A DNA stretch of 64,000 nucleotides from JANNMJ01 sp031426455. GTDB taxonomy: Bacteria > Bacteroidota > Bacteroidia > Cytophagales > Hymenobacteraceae. How positions within the stretch are numbered: the first letter of the stretch is position 1; each line of letters starts with the position of its first letter. The stretch is taken from NCBI GenBank assembly GCA_031426455.1, contig JANPLI010000105.1:1-64000 (forward strand), in the 5' to 3' direction. Shown in pieces: positions 49,343-57,372 of this stretch. Made by a program: the position numbers and the translations under genes. The notes under the pieces are model-generated. The model had not been told where the DNA came from. It worked only from the letters and a program-made list of their open reading frames with translations, and ran no database searches.

Positions 49343-49960
49343 TCAATGCTTCGCGCTGGCCTGGGCCACTGCCTGATGTACGATGGCTTGCAGGATGCCA
49401 AGCAGTGGCGGCAACTCATTGGTCAAGTACGTTTGTTCGTCAATCGTCACCCGGTTGTCTTGCAGTGTCAAAAAGCGCCATTCGATGCCGGTTGTCGAAC
49501 AGCCGAACAGCGTTGGGTAATGGTAGCCCTGGCGCTCGTTGAGCTTCCGGGCGCCTAACAGCTGCGCGGCGGCCTGCACGGTGCCTAATTCCAAGTCCTG
49601 CTTTTTAGCTTCGGTGATACAGAAAATGGGGGCCTGCACAAAATCCTGTACGCGGGTCAGCGAAAAGACGAAATCGCACTCGCCACGTAGGCCAATGTCC
49701 GGATCGGCGTCGAGATTAGCCCCCGAATAAATAGAAAAAATGTGTGGATTGAGCCGGGTCAGCTCCAGTAATAAGGGCGTCACCAGGCGCTCGGAACGCG
49801 ACTTTTCCGTGCTGAAACCCAGCAAGCGCCCCAATTGGAGCGCCTCCACCAACCACGCGGAAGGCTCAATGGGGGGCGTATTGTGGAAAAGGTCGGCGGC
49901 CTGGAAGCTCAACCCAAACTGGCTGACTAGCTGCTGCGGAGTAAAATCGCTGTAAGCCAT
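49343..49960 (-). CDS. PD-(D/E)XK-like uncharacterised protein
   Basis: The 205-residue product contains a nuclease-fold-like pattern: EKSRSERLVTPLLLELTRLN, then GECDFVFSL and APIFCITEAKKQDLELGTVQ. The order E...D-x-F...(I)ITEAKK resembles the PD-(D/E)XK core, and AQLLGARKLNERQG and TTGIEWRFLTL follow as in a widespread hypothetical family of cyanobacteria and Bacteroidota. It has no visible partner gene. The function is unknown; nuclease activity is an inference from the residue pattern. Confidence 0.6.
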   Translation of the reverse strand: MAYSDFTPQQLVSQFGLSFQAADLFHNTPPIEPSAWLVEALQLGRLLGFSTEKSRSERLVTPLLLELTRLNPHIFSIYSGANLDADPDIGLRGECDFVFSLTRVQDFVQAPIFCITEAKKQDLELGTVQAAAQLLGARKLNERQGYHYPTLFGCSTTGIEWRFLTLQDNRVTIDEQTYLTNELPPLLGILQAIVHQAVAQASAKH

Positions 49961-49974
49961 AAATGTCTTGGTTA

Positions 49975-50075
49975 ATCAATCCGGATTCAACACCGCCCGA
50001 AACGCCTCCCGCAGAATCTCGATGATGCTCACCTGGCGCACCCGTTTCTTTCTGCTCTCCGAGAAGCTGGCGGCG
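49975..50075 (-). pseudogene. decayed duplicate of the lepA 3' end
   Basis: About 100 bp align by eye with the true lepA 3' end (50429-50530): the same order of TCAATCC, TCAACACCGCC, AACGCCTCC, GCAGAATCTCGA-like, CACCTGGCGCA and CGAGAAGCT-like words, with scattered substitutions. There is no open frame. It marks a duplication or insertion next to lepA. Confidence 0.75.
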
Positions 50076-50090
50076 TGGTAAGTCGCCCTG

Positions 50091-50366
50091 TCAAACGTCG
50101 GCCACGCCATAAAACGCTGGCAAGTCAAGCAGGTAGTGTCCGACTACAGCCAGCGTACGACGGTCGATGACGATCACCATAAACACGTCGCACGACTCAG
50201 CAGCACTGATCAGTACATGTTCAAACTCACCGTTGGCTGATTACCAGACGTACTCTACACGCCCGTCGGTACAGTCATAGCCCGCAAAATCGACGGCAGG
50301 AATGGAATCGACGTAAGGCCAGAAGTCTATCACTGGCAGAACGTCTAGGTCTGTCAGTTTTCTCAT
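50091..50366 (-). pseudogene. small conserved hypothetical gene with one in-frame stop
   Basis: From ATG 50366 the frame gives MRKLTDLDVLPVIDFWPYVD, SIPAVDFAGYD and GRVEYVW, then a TAA at about 50240, and continues in the same frame as SANGEFEHVLISAAESCDVF, MVIVIDRRTLAVVGHYLLDL and PAFYGVADV to a TGA at 50091. The second half is fully protein-like, so a single nonsense change split a 91-codon gene. I do not recognise the family. It lies between two copies of the lepA 3' end. Confidence 0.75.
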
Positions 50367-50428
50367 GGGTGGGCGGAACGTAGCGTGATACGCCGCTTCG
50401 GTCAGCAGGGGCATCGCAGGTCGTACGA

Positions 50429-52216
50429 TCAATCCAGCTTCAACACCGCCAGGAACGCCTCCTGCGGAATCTCGACGCTGCCCACCTGGCGCATCCGCTT
50501 CTTGCCCTCCTTCTGCTTTTCGAGGAGCTTGCGCTTGCGGCTGATATCACCGCCGTAGCACTTGGCGGTCACGTCCTTACGCATTGCACGGACGGTTTCG
50601 CGGGCGACGATTTTCTGCCCGATGGCGGCCTGAATGGCAATCTCGAACATCTGGCGCGGCAGCAGCTCGCGGAGCTTTTCGCAGAGGCGCTTGCCCCAGT
50701 CGTAAGACTTCGAGCGGTGGACGATGGCCGAGAGCGCATCGACTTTCTCGCCGTTCAGCATCACGTCGAGCTTCACCATATCCGACTCGCGGAAGCCGAT
50801 CAGCTCGTAGTCGAGCGAGGCATAGCCGCGCGAGATGGTTTTGAGCTTGTCGAAGAAGTCGAACACGATTTCGGCCAGCGGCAGCTCGAAGGTCATCTCC
50901 ACGCGCTCGGAGGTCAGGTAATTCTGCCCCTTGATGATACCGCGCTTCTCCATACAGAGCGTGATGATGGCGCCGACGTACTCGGAGGCCGTGATAATCT
51001 GCGCTTTGATGTACGGCTCCTCAATGTATTTGATCAGGTTCGGCTCTGGCATCTCGCTCGGCGCGTTAATGATGATCGCCTGATCCTTGGAACCTGTGGC
51101 GTGGAATTGCACGCCTGGTACGGTGGTGATGACGGTCATATTGAACTCGCGCTCCAGTCGTTCCTGCACGATCTCCATATGGAGCATCCCCAGAAAGCCG
51201 CACCGGAAGCCGAAGCCCAAGGCCATCGATGTTTCCGGCTCCCAGACCAGCGCCGCGTCGTTGAGTTGCAGCTTTTCCATCGACGAACGCAGTTCCTCGA
51301 ACTCAGTCGTATCCACCGGGTAGATGCCCGCGAAAACCATCGGTTTTACGTCGGCGAAACCGTGAATCGGCTCATCGGTGGGGCGGTCACGGTGCGTGAT
51401 CGTGTCGCCGACCTTCACCTCGCGGGCCTCTTTGATGCCCGAGATCAGGTAGCCCACATTACCGGCACTGACTTCGGGTCGCGGCTCCTGGTTGAGGCCA
51501 AGGATGCCGATCTCGTCGGCGCCGTATTCGCGACCGGTGGCCATAAACTTCACCTTATCGCCTTTGCGGAGGGTGCCGTTCTTGATGCGGAACAGGACTT
51601 CGATGCCCCGGTACGAGTTGTACATCGAATCGAAGATCAGCGCCTGTAGAGGCGCCGCCGGGTCGCCCTGGGGTGCCGGGATGCGCTCGCAGATGGCGTC
51701 GAGAATCTCCTTGATGCCGATACCTTCCTTGCCCGAAGCGGGAATGACTTCGCTGGCATCGCAGCCGATCATTTCCACGATCTCGTCGGTCACTTCCTCC
51801 GGCATCGCGTGCGGCAGGTCGATCTTGTTGAGAACGGGGATAATGGTCAGGTCGGCGCCGATGGCGAGGTAGAGATTCGAGATGGTCTGCGCCTCAATCC
51901 CCTGGCTGGCGTCCACGATCAGCAGCGCGCCTTCGCAGGCGGCAATGGAACGCGAGACTTCGTAGCTGAAGTCCACGTGGCCGGGCGTGTCGATCAGGTT
52001 GAGCGTATAGGTTTCCCCTTTGTAGGGGTACTGCATCTGAATCGCGTGGCTCTTGATGGTGATGCCCCGTTCGCGCTCCAGGTCCATATTATCGAGGAGC
52101 TGGGCCTGCATATCGCGCTTGGCCACCGTGGCGGTGTATTCCAGCAGGCGGTCGGCCAGGGTGGATTTACCGTGGTCGATATGGGCAATGATGCAGAAAT
52201 TGCGGATGTGCTTCAC
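50429..52216 (-). CDS. lepA: elongation factor 4 (back-translocase LepA)
   Basis: Starting at GTG 52216 (VKHIRNFCIIAHIDHGKSTL) the protein has 595 residues, the normal LepA length. The GTPase motifs are HIDHGKST, RERGITI, DTPGHVDF and NKIDLP, and the LepA-specific C-terminal domain ends KQKEGKKRMRQVGSVEIPQE. The factor promotes back-translocation of stalled ribosomes. The frame continues upstream to 52300, but that part covers a GCGCCACC/GGTGGCG hairpin and a repeat-like segment and is not family-like. A TAnnTTTG box lies at 52317. Confidence 0.97.
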   Translation of the reverse strand: MKHIRNFCIIAHIDHGKSTLADRLLEYTATVAKRDMQAQLLDNMDLERERGITIKSHAIQMQYPYKGETYTLNLIDTPGHVDFSYEVSRSIAACEGALLIVDASQGIEAQTISNLYLAIGADLTIIPVLNKIDLPHAMPEEVTDEIVEMIGCDASEVIPASGKEGIGIKEILDAICERIPAPQGDPAAPLQALIFDSMYNSYRGIEVLFRIKNGTLRKGDKVKFMATGREYGADEIGILGLNQEPRPEVSAGNVGYLISGIKEAREVKVGDTITHRDRPTDEPIHGFADVKPMVFAGIYPVDTTEFEELRSSMEKLQLNDAALVWEPETSMALGFGFRCGFLGMLHMEIVQERLEREFNMTVITTVPGVQFHATGSKDQAIIINAPSEMPEPNLIKYIEEPYIKAQIITASEYVGAIITLCMEKRGIIKGQNYLTSERVEMTFELPLAEIVFDFFDKLKTISRGYASLDYELIGFRESDMVKLDVMLNGEKVDALSAIVHRSKSYDWGKRLCEKLRELLPRQMFEIAIQAAIGQKIVARETVRAMRKDVTAKCYGGDISRKRKLLEKQKEGKKRMRQVGSVEIPQEAFLAVLKLD

Positions 52217-52316
52217 GGAAGGGAAAATCGGTCGCCAACAGGCGGTAAACGGTAACGGATACGCCGTAAACAAGAAACGCCACCAAAAGGGTGGCGCCAT
52301 AGCTCCAACGGGGCCA

Positions 52317-52324
52317 CAAAGATA
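52317..52324 (-). promoter_or_regulatory. Bacteroidota -7 promoter box for lepA
   Basis: The minus strand reads TATCTTTG (TAnnTTTG), about 100 bp before lepA. A GCGCCACC-CTTTT-GGTGGCG hairpin with a short T-rich tail sits between box and gene. Confidence 0.6.
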
Positions 52325-52392
52325 CGGCGAGGCGAAGCGGGACCGAATCAGGATCAGACAGGATCAGACCAAAACCGGGCAAGCCAGGCGGT

Positions 52393-53100
52393 TCAGGCGC
52401 CGGCTGCGCCCAACTCCACCAGTACCACGGCCGCCTCGCCACCGAGGGCTTCCAGGGTCAGGAATTTTTCACCCGTCAGGCGGGCCTGCGCGTTGGTTTC
52501 CAGCACCTGCCCGTTGAGGCGCACGTCGCCAGCGGCTACGTAGAGCAGGTATTGCCGGGTTTCGGTGGCCGCAAACGGCAGTGGGCGCCCGACTTCCAGA
52601 TTGGCCCACCACACGGTGGCGTCGGCGTTGAGGAAGCCAGCTTCACCGGTGGGGGTACCACTCAACAGGGCCGTCCAGCCGGTGGGGCGGTTCAAAAAAT
52701 CCGTCGCGCGGTGTTCAATGGCCGGTTGCAGTCCCCGTTCCCGAGGCCGAAACCAGAGCTGATAAAGGTGCAGCGGGGCGTCAGCGCTGGGATTGGTTTC
52801 GGTATGGCGGCAGCCGGTGCCAGCGGTCAGGCGGAGCACGCCGCCGGCGCGCACCAGCGTCCGGGCACCCTGGCCATCGGTATGCGCCAGGGTGCCGTGG
52901 AGGACGATGTTGACAATCTCGACCTCCGCGTGGGGGTGTTCCGGGTAGCCGGAGCGGGGCGCTAGCTGGTCGTCGTTGAACACCCGCAGCGCGCCCAGGT
53001 GCACATTGTCCGGCTCGAAGTGGTGCGCAAACGAGAACAGGAAATGCGATTGCAGCCAGCCGAAATCAGCGGCAAAACGGGCATCGGCGGGAAGCAACAT
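52393..53100 (-). CDS. pirin-family protein
   Basis: With ATG 53100 the 235-residue bicupin starts MLLPADARFAADFGWLQSHF. The metal ligands are in HPHAEVEIVNIVLHGTLAHTD (three His and one Glu), the pirin signature. Such enzymes are Fe- or Ni-dependent, some with quercetinase activity. It follows the S24-type gene on the same strand with 50 bp between, filled entirely by heptamer units. The C-terminal cupin half ends LGGEAAVVLVELGAAGA. Confidence 0.92.
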   Translation of the reverse strand: MLLPADARFAADFGWLQSHFLFSFAHHFEPDNVHLGALRVFNDDQLAPRSGYPEHPHAEVEIVNIVLHGTLAHTDGQGARTLVRAGGVLRLTAGTGCRHTETNPSADAPLHLYQLWFRPRERGLQPAIEHRATDFLNRPTGWTALLSGTPTGEAGFLNADATVWWANLEVGRPLPFAATETRQYLLYVAAGDVRLNGQVLETNAQARLTGEKFLTLEALGGEAAVVLVELGAAGA

Positions 53101-53105
53101 CTTAT

Positions 53106-53168
53106 CAATAAACAATTAACAATAAACAATTAGTAATTAATAATTACTCATTATTTATTGTTCATTGC
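53106..53168. repeat. strict AT-rich heptamer array between S24 gene and pirin
   Basis: Nine consecutive 7-nt units run in phase, starting CAATAAA, CAATTAA, CAATAAA and ending TTATTGT, TCATTGC. The first and last parts are approximate reverse complements. It contains the TAA stop and the last codons (NNK) of the S24 gene, and ends 5 bp from the pirin start. Its base composition is unlike the GC-rich surroundings. Confidence 0.95.
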
Positions 53169-54005
53169 CATTTGCCGTTGCAGCTCCCGCAGCAGCTTCG
53201 TCAGCTCGGCGGTTGAGAGCGGTTCTTCTTCGCTGGTCTCCGGATTCGACGCCGAACCGGGTGCGGCCGGAAACGCCGTGCTGACGTAGGCGCGGGCCTC
53301 CCATAACTCACTGATGTCGGCGGCGGCTACTTCGTAGGGCGGATAGGCTGGGTTGTCGGAGCGCAACTCCAGCAGGGCGTTCGTTTTCCGATAAACCCGC
53401 TTGAACACCACCCCTTCCAGCGGCGAAACCACGATGCAGGGCTGGCCATTGCGCACGTCGCGGGCGGGGTCGGACAGGTAGCGGCCTACCACCACCGTGC
53501 CCGATGCCAGCGGCAGCATCGAATCGCCGCTGATTTCGAAGGCCCGGTAGGTGCCGGAACCGGGCCGGGTCGCCGTGAGCGGAAGCCGAAAGCGCGGCAG
53601 TTCGGCCACGAACTCGGGGTCGGCGTAGCCGTTGAGGTAACCGGCAGCAGCGCGCTGGGGCACCAGTTCGATGTTTTCCTCGCCGTCGCGGCTATCCACG
53701 GTGATGGCCAGGACGCGCGGCCCGGCAGCAGGGCGCGAGGTGACCGGCGCCGCTGCGGGCGCGGCAACGGGCGGCGGCATAAGCCCGGCATCCGGCAGGC
53801 CGGCGCTAAAATCGTCGCTGATGAACTGGTCCACGTTCAACCCAAAAAAGCGGGCAATCGTAACCAGCGTCGTCAGCTTAGGCTCAGCGCGACCTTCTTC
53901 GTAGGCGCCCACCAGCGAGCGCTTAATTCCGATGGCTTCGGCCAGTCCGGCCTGGGTCAGGCGGCGCTGTTTGCGCAGGCCTTTCATATTAGCGGCGATA
54001 CTCAT
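53151..54005 (-). CDS. XRE-family regulator with S24/LexA-type protease domain
   Basis: From ATG 54005 the N-terminus MSIAANMKGLRKQRRLTQAG has an XRE helix-turn-helix (LAEAIGIKRSLVGAYEEGRA). A Pro/Ala-rich linker leads to an S24 peptidase-like domain with the catalytic Ser in FEISGDSMLPLASGTVV and the Lys in GVVFKRVYRK. Such proteins repress genes and may self-cleave under stress. It starts divergently from YihY with two promoter boxes between. There is no prophage nearby. The stop and last codons lie in a heptamer array. Confidence 0.88.
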   Translation of the reverse strand: MSIAANMKGLRKQRRLTQAGLAEAIGIKRSLVGAYEEGRAEPKLTTLVTIARFFGLNVDQFISDDFSAGLPDAGLMPPPVAAPAAAPVTSRPAAGPRVLAITVDSRDGEENIELVPQRAAAGYLNGYADPEFVAELPRFRLPLTATRPGSGTYRAFEISGDSMLPLASGTVVVGRYLSDPARDVRNGQPCIVVSPLEGVVFKRVYRKTNALLELRSDNPAYPPYEVAAADISELWEARAYVSTAFPAAPGSASNPETSEEEPLSTAELTKLLRELQRQMAMNNK

Positions 54006-54108
54006 AGAAAAAGAAGTGCAGCGAAAAAACGTGTAAAAACTGGCTCCAACCACCGGAGTGGGCGCTGGCCGCTGACGCAACGCGCCGGGAGAGCAGCCGT
54101 TCGTTGAA

Positions 54109-54116
54109 CAAAACTA
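54109..54116 (-). promoter_or_regulatory. Bacteroidota -7 box for the S24-type regulator
   Basis: The minus strand reads TAGTTTTG (TAnnTTTG), about 105 bp before the start codon. Confidence 0.55.
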
Positions 54117-54149
54117 CGCAAACCGCCCGAATAAGGCCAGTTTTTTTAG

Positions 54150-54157
54150 TATTTTTG
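54150..54157 (+). promoter_or_regulatory. Bacteroidota -7 box for the YihY gene
   Basis: TATTTTTG matches TAnnTTTG, 24 bp before the GTG start; together with 54109 it forms a divergent promoter pair. Confidence 0.6.
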
Positions 54158-54180
54158 CAAGTCTTTTTTGCTCCGCGCCG

Positions 54181-55188
54181 GTGAATCGGCCTGATTCGCC
54201 ACCGGTCGTCCAAATTCTCCTTCCTGTGACTGAACCGCCCGCCGCCCTTCCGACGCCCCATCTGCCCGGTGCCGAGCGACTGTCCGAACCCTGGCTGACG
54301 CTGGCCCTACTGCGCCACGCCGCCCGTGAGTTGGGTACCCACGACCCCCTGCGGCTGGGGGCGGCTACGGCTTTTTTTACCACGTTCGCGCTGCCGCCCA
54401 TCATCCTGATTCTGGTGCAGGTACTGAGCGCGCTTTATGCTTCGTCAGTAGCCCGCGCGATGCTGCTGGCCAAGCTAGGCGGACTGTTGGGGCCGGCCGG
54501 CGCGGGGCTGGTCGAACAGATTCTGACCAATGTCGGCTCCCTGAGTGCGGGGCGCACCCGACTACTGAACGTGTTGGGCTTTGGTTTTCTGCTCTTTATC
54601 GCCACCACGCTCTTCGTAGTAATTCAAAACTCGCTGAACCAGCTCTGGCGGGTGCGGCCCGCGCGCACCACCGGGCGCCTGCGCGAGCTGGCCCGGCAGC
54701 GGCTGCGGTCGGCGCGCGAGCTGCTGGCAACGGGTGTGCTGGCCATTACGGCCTTCGGCGTAGATGCCGGACTGGCGCTGCTCGGATCCTACACGGCTGA
54801 TTTTGACGCCACTGTGGGATTTTACGTATTCCGGGGCCTGAACGTGGCGCTTTCCTGGGGGCTGCTGGCCGTGTGGTGCGGCGTCACGTTTCGCACCCTG
54901 CCAAGTGTGCGCATTCCGTGGGCCGCCGTCTGGCGCGGCGCGCTGCTGACGGCCACCCTCATCGAAATCGGCGAGCGGGTGCTGGGCGCATTGCTGGTGC
55001 CGCGCAACCTAGGGCCGGTGTACGGATCGGCATCCGGCGTGGTACTGGTGCTGCTATTCGTATTTTACTCGGCCATCATCTTCTATTTCGGCGCGGCGTT
55101 CACCACCGTTTGGGCGCACCATTATGGCTACGAAGTGCCACCCCGATCAGGCGCCGTACGGTTTCGGGTGGTGAACGAAGAGGCGTAA
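54181..55188 (+). CDS. YihY/BrkB-family inner-membrane protein
   Basis: The 335-residue protein shows six membrane segments in the YihY/UPF0761 order with DPLRLGAATAFFTTFALPPI, GFGFLLFIATTLFVVIQNSL followed by NQLWRVRPA, and PWAAVWRGALLTATLIEIGE. It ends with LVLLFVFYSAIIFYFGAAFT and a short cytoplasmic tail. The role of this family (once thought to be RNase BN) is not established. It starts at GTG 54181. The TAA stop is followed at once by an array of heptamers ending GTT. Confidence 0.9.
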   Translation: MNRPDSPPVVQILLPVTEPPAALPTPHLPGAERLSEPWLTLALLRHAARELGTHDPLRLGAATAFFTTFALPPIILILVQVLSALYASSVARAMLLAKLGGLLGPAGAGLVEQILTNVGSLSAGRTRLLNVLGFGFLLFIATTLFVVIQNSLNQLWRVRPARTTGRLRELARQRLRSARELLATGVLAITAFGVDAGLALLGSYTADFDATVGFYVFRGLNVALSWGLLAVWCGVTFRTLPSVRIPWAAVWRGALLTATLIEIGERVLGALLVPRNLGPVYGSASGVVLVLLFVFYSAIIFYFGAAFTTVWAHHYGYEVPPRSGAVRFRVVNEEA

Positions 55189-55193
55189 CGCCG

Positions 55194-55231
55194 ATTCGTT
55201 GTTCGTTACCCGTTGCTGGTTGCTCGTTGCC
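55194..55231. repeat. heptamer array after the YihY gene
   Basis: Five in-phase 7-nt units of the form nnnnGTT (ATTCGTT, GTTCGTT, ACCCGTT and so on) begin 6 bp after the stop. Only one arm is evident; a TTGATCA inverted pair lies further on at 55313-55340. Confidence 0.85.
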
Positions 55232-55337
55232 AAAGCGGCTTCGGACTTGATACGTAAATTGATCCTGAGCCTTAAAAAGGATACGGGGGCACGAACCCAA
55301 ACGCCGAAACCGCTCCAAATTGATCATTTCTAATTGA

Positions 55338-56225
55338 TCAGGCTGCTACTACCTGCAACGCGCGGGGCAGCACTTCCACGGTGAATTCGCTGGCGGTGCC
55401 CGCAAACTCGCCGTCGCAGTGGAACGGCAGCGGGTGGTGCAACGATACGCGGGCGTGGGTAGTACGGAAGTACGTGGAGGCCCCAAAGCGCGGCAGCGTG
55501 CCGCTCATCATCCCGGCGGCGATGCCCAGCGCGCCCCACCACGACGGGTGGCGCAGGACGCAGGCGTCCAGCACGCCATCCTGAATATTCGCCATTGGTG
55601 CGATGTAAGCGTTGTTGCCGTACTGGGCAGCGTTGGCAAACGTCAGCACGAACAGCTCGCGCAGCTCGTGCGGGGCCAGGCCGGCGGCTTCGTCATAAAA
55701 CAACGTTCCGGAAACCGGCTGATAGTTACCGAACTCCTTAAAAAGCAGCTTGGTATAAGTCGCAAGCCCGCGCTCTTCGGAATGGGCGAACTCGCGGGCG
55801 ATGTGGCCGTCGAAACCCACGCCGGCCGTGCAGAAAAATGCGCGGCCATTGATCCGCCCCGCATCGATGGTGGTACGGTAGCCTTTGAGTAGGTGGCGCA
55901 GCGCGCCCAGCGGATCGAGCGGGACGCGCAGGTGGCGGGCCAGGCCATTGCCGGAGCCGCGCGGCACGATGCCGAGGGCTGCGCCGGTATTCAGCAGACC
56001 GGCAGCTACTTCGTTCACGGTGCCGTCGCCGCCCACGGCCACGACTACCCGATGGCCCTGCGCGGCGGCTTCGGCGGCCAGTTCGGTGGCGTGGCCGGGC
56101 CGCTGCGTATGGCGAATGTGGACTTCCGTGCCCACCGGCAGCACTCGCCGCGCCAGCGCGGGCAGGTCGAGGGGCGCGCGGCGCTGGGCACCGGAAGCAG
56201 GGTTCAACAAAAAGACAAACGACAT
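55338..56225 (-). CDS. diacylglycerol/lipid kinase family protein
   Basis: The 295-residue protein has the DAGK catalytic motif VVVAVGGDGTVNEVAAGLLN, the nucleotide-binding PRGSGNGLARHL and FFCTAGVGFDGHIAREF, and the C-terminal FHCDGEFAG acidic motif. Such kinases phosphorylate diacylglycerol, sphingoid or polyprenyl lipids. It is the last gene of a minus-strand series with the SirB1-like and carboxylase genes. The exact lipid is unknown. Confidence 0.93.
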   Translation of the reverse strand: MSFVFLLNPASGAQRRAPLDLPALARRVLPVGTEVHIRHTQRPGHATELAAEAAAQGHRVVVAVGGDGTVNEVAAGLLNTGAALGIVPRGSGNGLARHLRVPLDPLGALRHLLKGYRTTIDAGRINGRAFFCTAGVGFDGHIAREFAHSEERGLATYTKLLFKEFGNYQPVSGTLFYDEAAGLAPHELRELFVLTFANAAQYGNNAYIAPMANIQDGVLDACVLRHPSWWGALGIAAGMMSGTLPRFGASTYFRTTHARVSLHHPLPFHCDGEFAGTASEFTVEVLPRALQVVAA

Positions 56226-56227
56226 TC

Positions 56228-56300
56228 CGGGGGCAAGCTACAGGCTTTTAGCCACAAGCTGCCAGCCAAACCGCTGGCAGCCAAAATGAAGGTTGGAGAT
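56228..56300. other. hairpins in the SirB1-like / lipid kinase gap
   Basis: On the minus strand CTGCCAGC-GGTTTG-GCTGGCAG is a perfect 8-bp stem, followed by GGCTAAAAGCC and a GCTTGTGGC run. It is G/C-rich and has no U-run, so it is a stabilising or processing structure rather than a classic terminator. Confidence 0.5.
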
Positions 56301-56323
56301 TTGAGCCGGTTTCAGCACTCATT

Positions 56324-57238
56324 TCAGTCATCGGCGCCATCGCCTTCTTCGTCATCCTCGGCTCCCTCCTCTTCTGAGGACGCGCGCTCTTCGCCCAGCA
56401 GATCGAGCAGCAGATTGACTTCCACGGCTTTCTGCGGCTCATTCAGTTTCTCGAAGGAAAGCGCAAGGTTGCGGAACGCGCGGCGCACGATATCGAGCGG
56501 CACGCACGGCTCGAAGTAGAGATCAGCTTCCGGCAGACCCAGTTGCTGGACGTAGTTGGCCACGTCGGCGCGGGTCAGGATCAGCCCCCGGTTGTAAGCA
56601 TTGATGTAGAACGGCGCGTCGCCGCTGCCCGTCCCGCGCGGGGGTTTCCAGGTCAGGATGAACAGATTCGGCAGGTTCACGCCGTGCACCGGCATCCCCA
56701 GGCGGCGAGCAATCAGCAGGTAGATCACGCACAGCGTCAGCGGATTACCACGCCGGCTTTCCAGCACCCGGTTCAGCATCGAGTTGGCCGGCGAGTGAAA
56801 GTTCTGCGAGTTGGCCGAAAAGCGCGCCTGCCGAAACAGCACGTAGTTCAGGGTCTTCACCTTATCGTGGGGGTGCATATCGGGGCGCAGCATCACCCAG
56901 GCCTCGTAGTAGTACTCGTCGAGCTGGCGGTGCAGGTCGGCCTGACTCACGTCCGGATACTGGTACTGGTTCACGAGCCACATCCCTTCCAGCAGGTCTT
57001 CGGCGCCGGCCGCTTTCCAGGCCGTGAGGCGCGCGGTCAGGCCCTCGAACTGGAGGCGGTGCACCAGCTCCTCGTAGCGGTGCTGGTCAGCGGGGTCGAG
57101 GGAGGCTTCCCAGGCTTCTTCCAGAAACGGAATCAGCCCCTCGCCAAGCGTCGTGATGCGCTGGTTGACGTGCGCGGCGATCTCCGGATCCGGGTCGTCG
57201 AGCAGCGAGAGTAAGGCTTTGATTTCAGCAGTCGTCAT
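56324..57238 (-). CDS. SirB1-like transglutaminase-family protein
   Basis: The 304-residue protein has the SirB1/transglutaminase-like block DKVKTLNYVLFRQARFSANS, ANSMLNRVLESRRGNPLTLC (conserved Cys), VIYLLIARRLGMPVHGVNLP and FYINAYNRG. It lacks a clear full catalytic triad, so its enzyme activity is uncertain. The C-terminus ends in a very acidic tail (SSEEEGAEDDEEGDGADD). It follows the carboxylase gene, with an inverted repeat structure between them. Confidence 0.85.
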   Translation of the reverse strand: MTTAEIKALLSLLDDPDPEIAAHVNQRITTLGEGLIPFLEEAWEASLDPADQHRYEELVHRLQFEGLTARLTAWKAAGAEDLLEGMWLVNQYQYPDVSQADLHRQLDEYYYEAWVMLRPDMHPHDKVKTLNYVLFRQARFSANSQNFHSPANSMLNRVLESRRGNPLTLCVIYLLIARRLGMPVHGVNLPNLFILTWKPPRGTGSGDAPFYINAYNRGLILTRADVANYVQQLGLPEADLYFEPCVPLDIVRRAFRNLALSFEKLNEPQKAVEVNLLLDLLGEERASSEEEGAEDDEEGDGADD

Positions 57239-57265
57239 TCAGTCGCTAACGGGGGCTGGGTAGAG

Positions 57266-57363
57266 ATGATTTCTCGCAGAGTTTCGCAAAGTACTACGCG
57301 GAGTTTCGCAAAGTCCGCGCTGCGAAACTTTGCGCAAAACTCCGCGAAACCCTGCGAGAAACC
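57266..57363. repeat. large inverted repeat structure between carboxylase and SirB1-like genes
   Basis: A left arm (CTCGCAGAGTTTCGCAAAG and a second GAGTTTCGCAAAG) faces a right arm (CGAAACTTTGCGC, AACTCCGCGAAACC, CTGCGAGAAA). Arms and internal units are built on TTTCGC with about 10-12-nt spacing. It fills nearly the whole 134-bp gap. Confidence 0.85.
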
Positions 57364-57372
57364 GCGCCGCGT

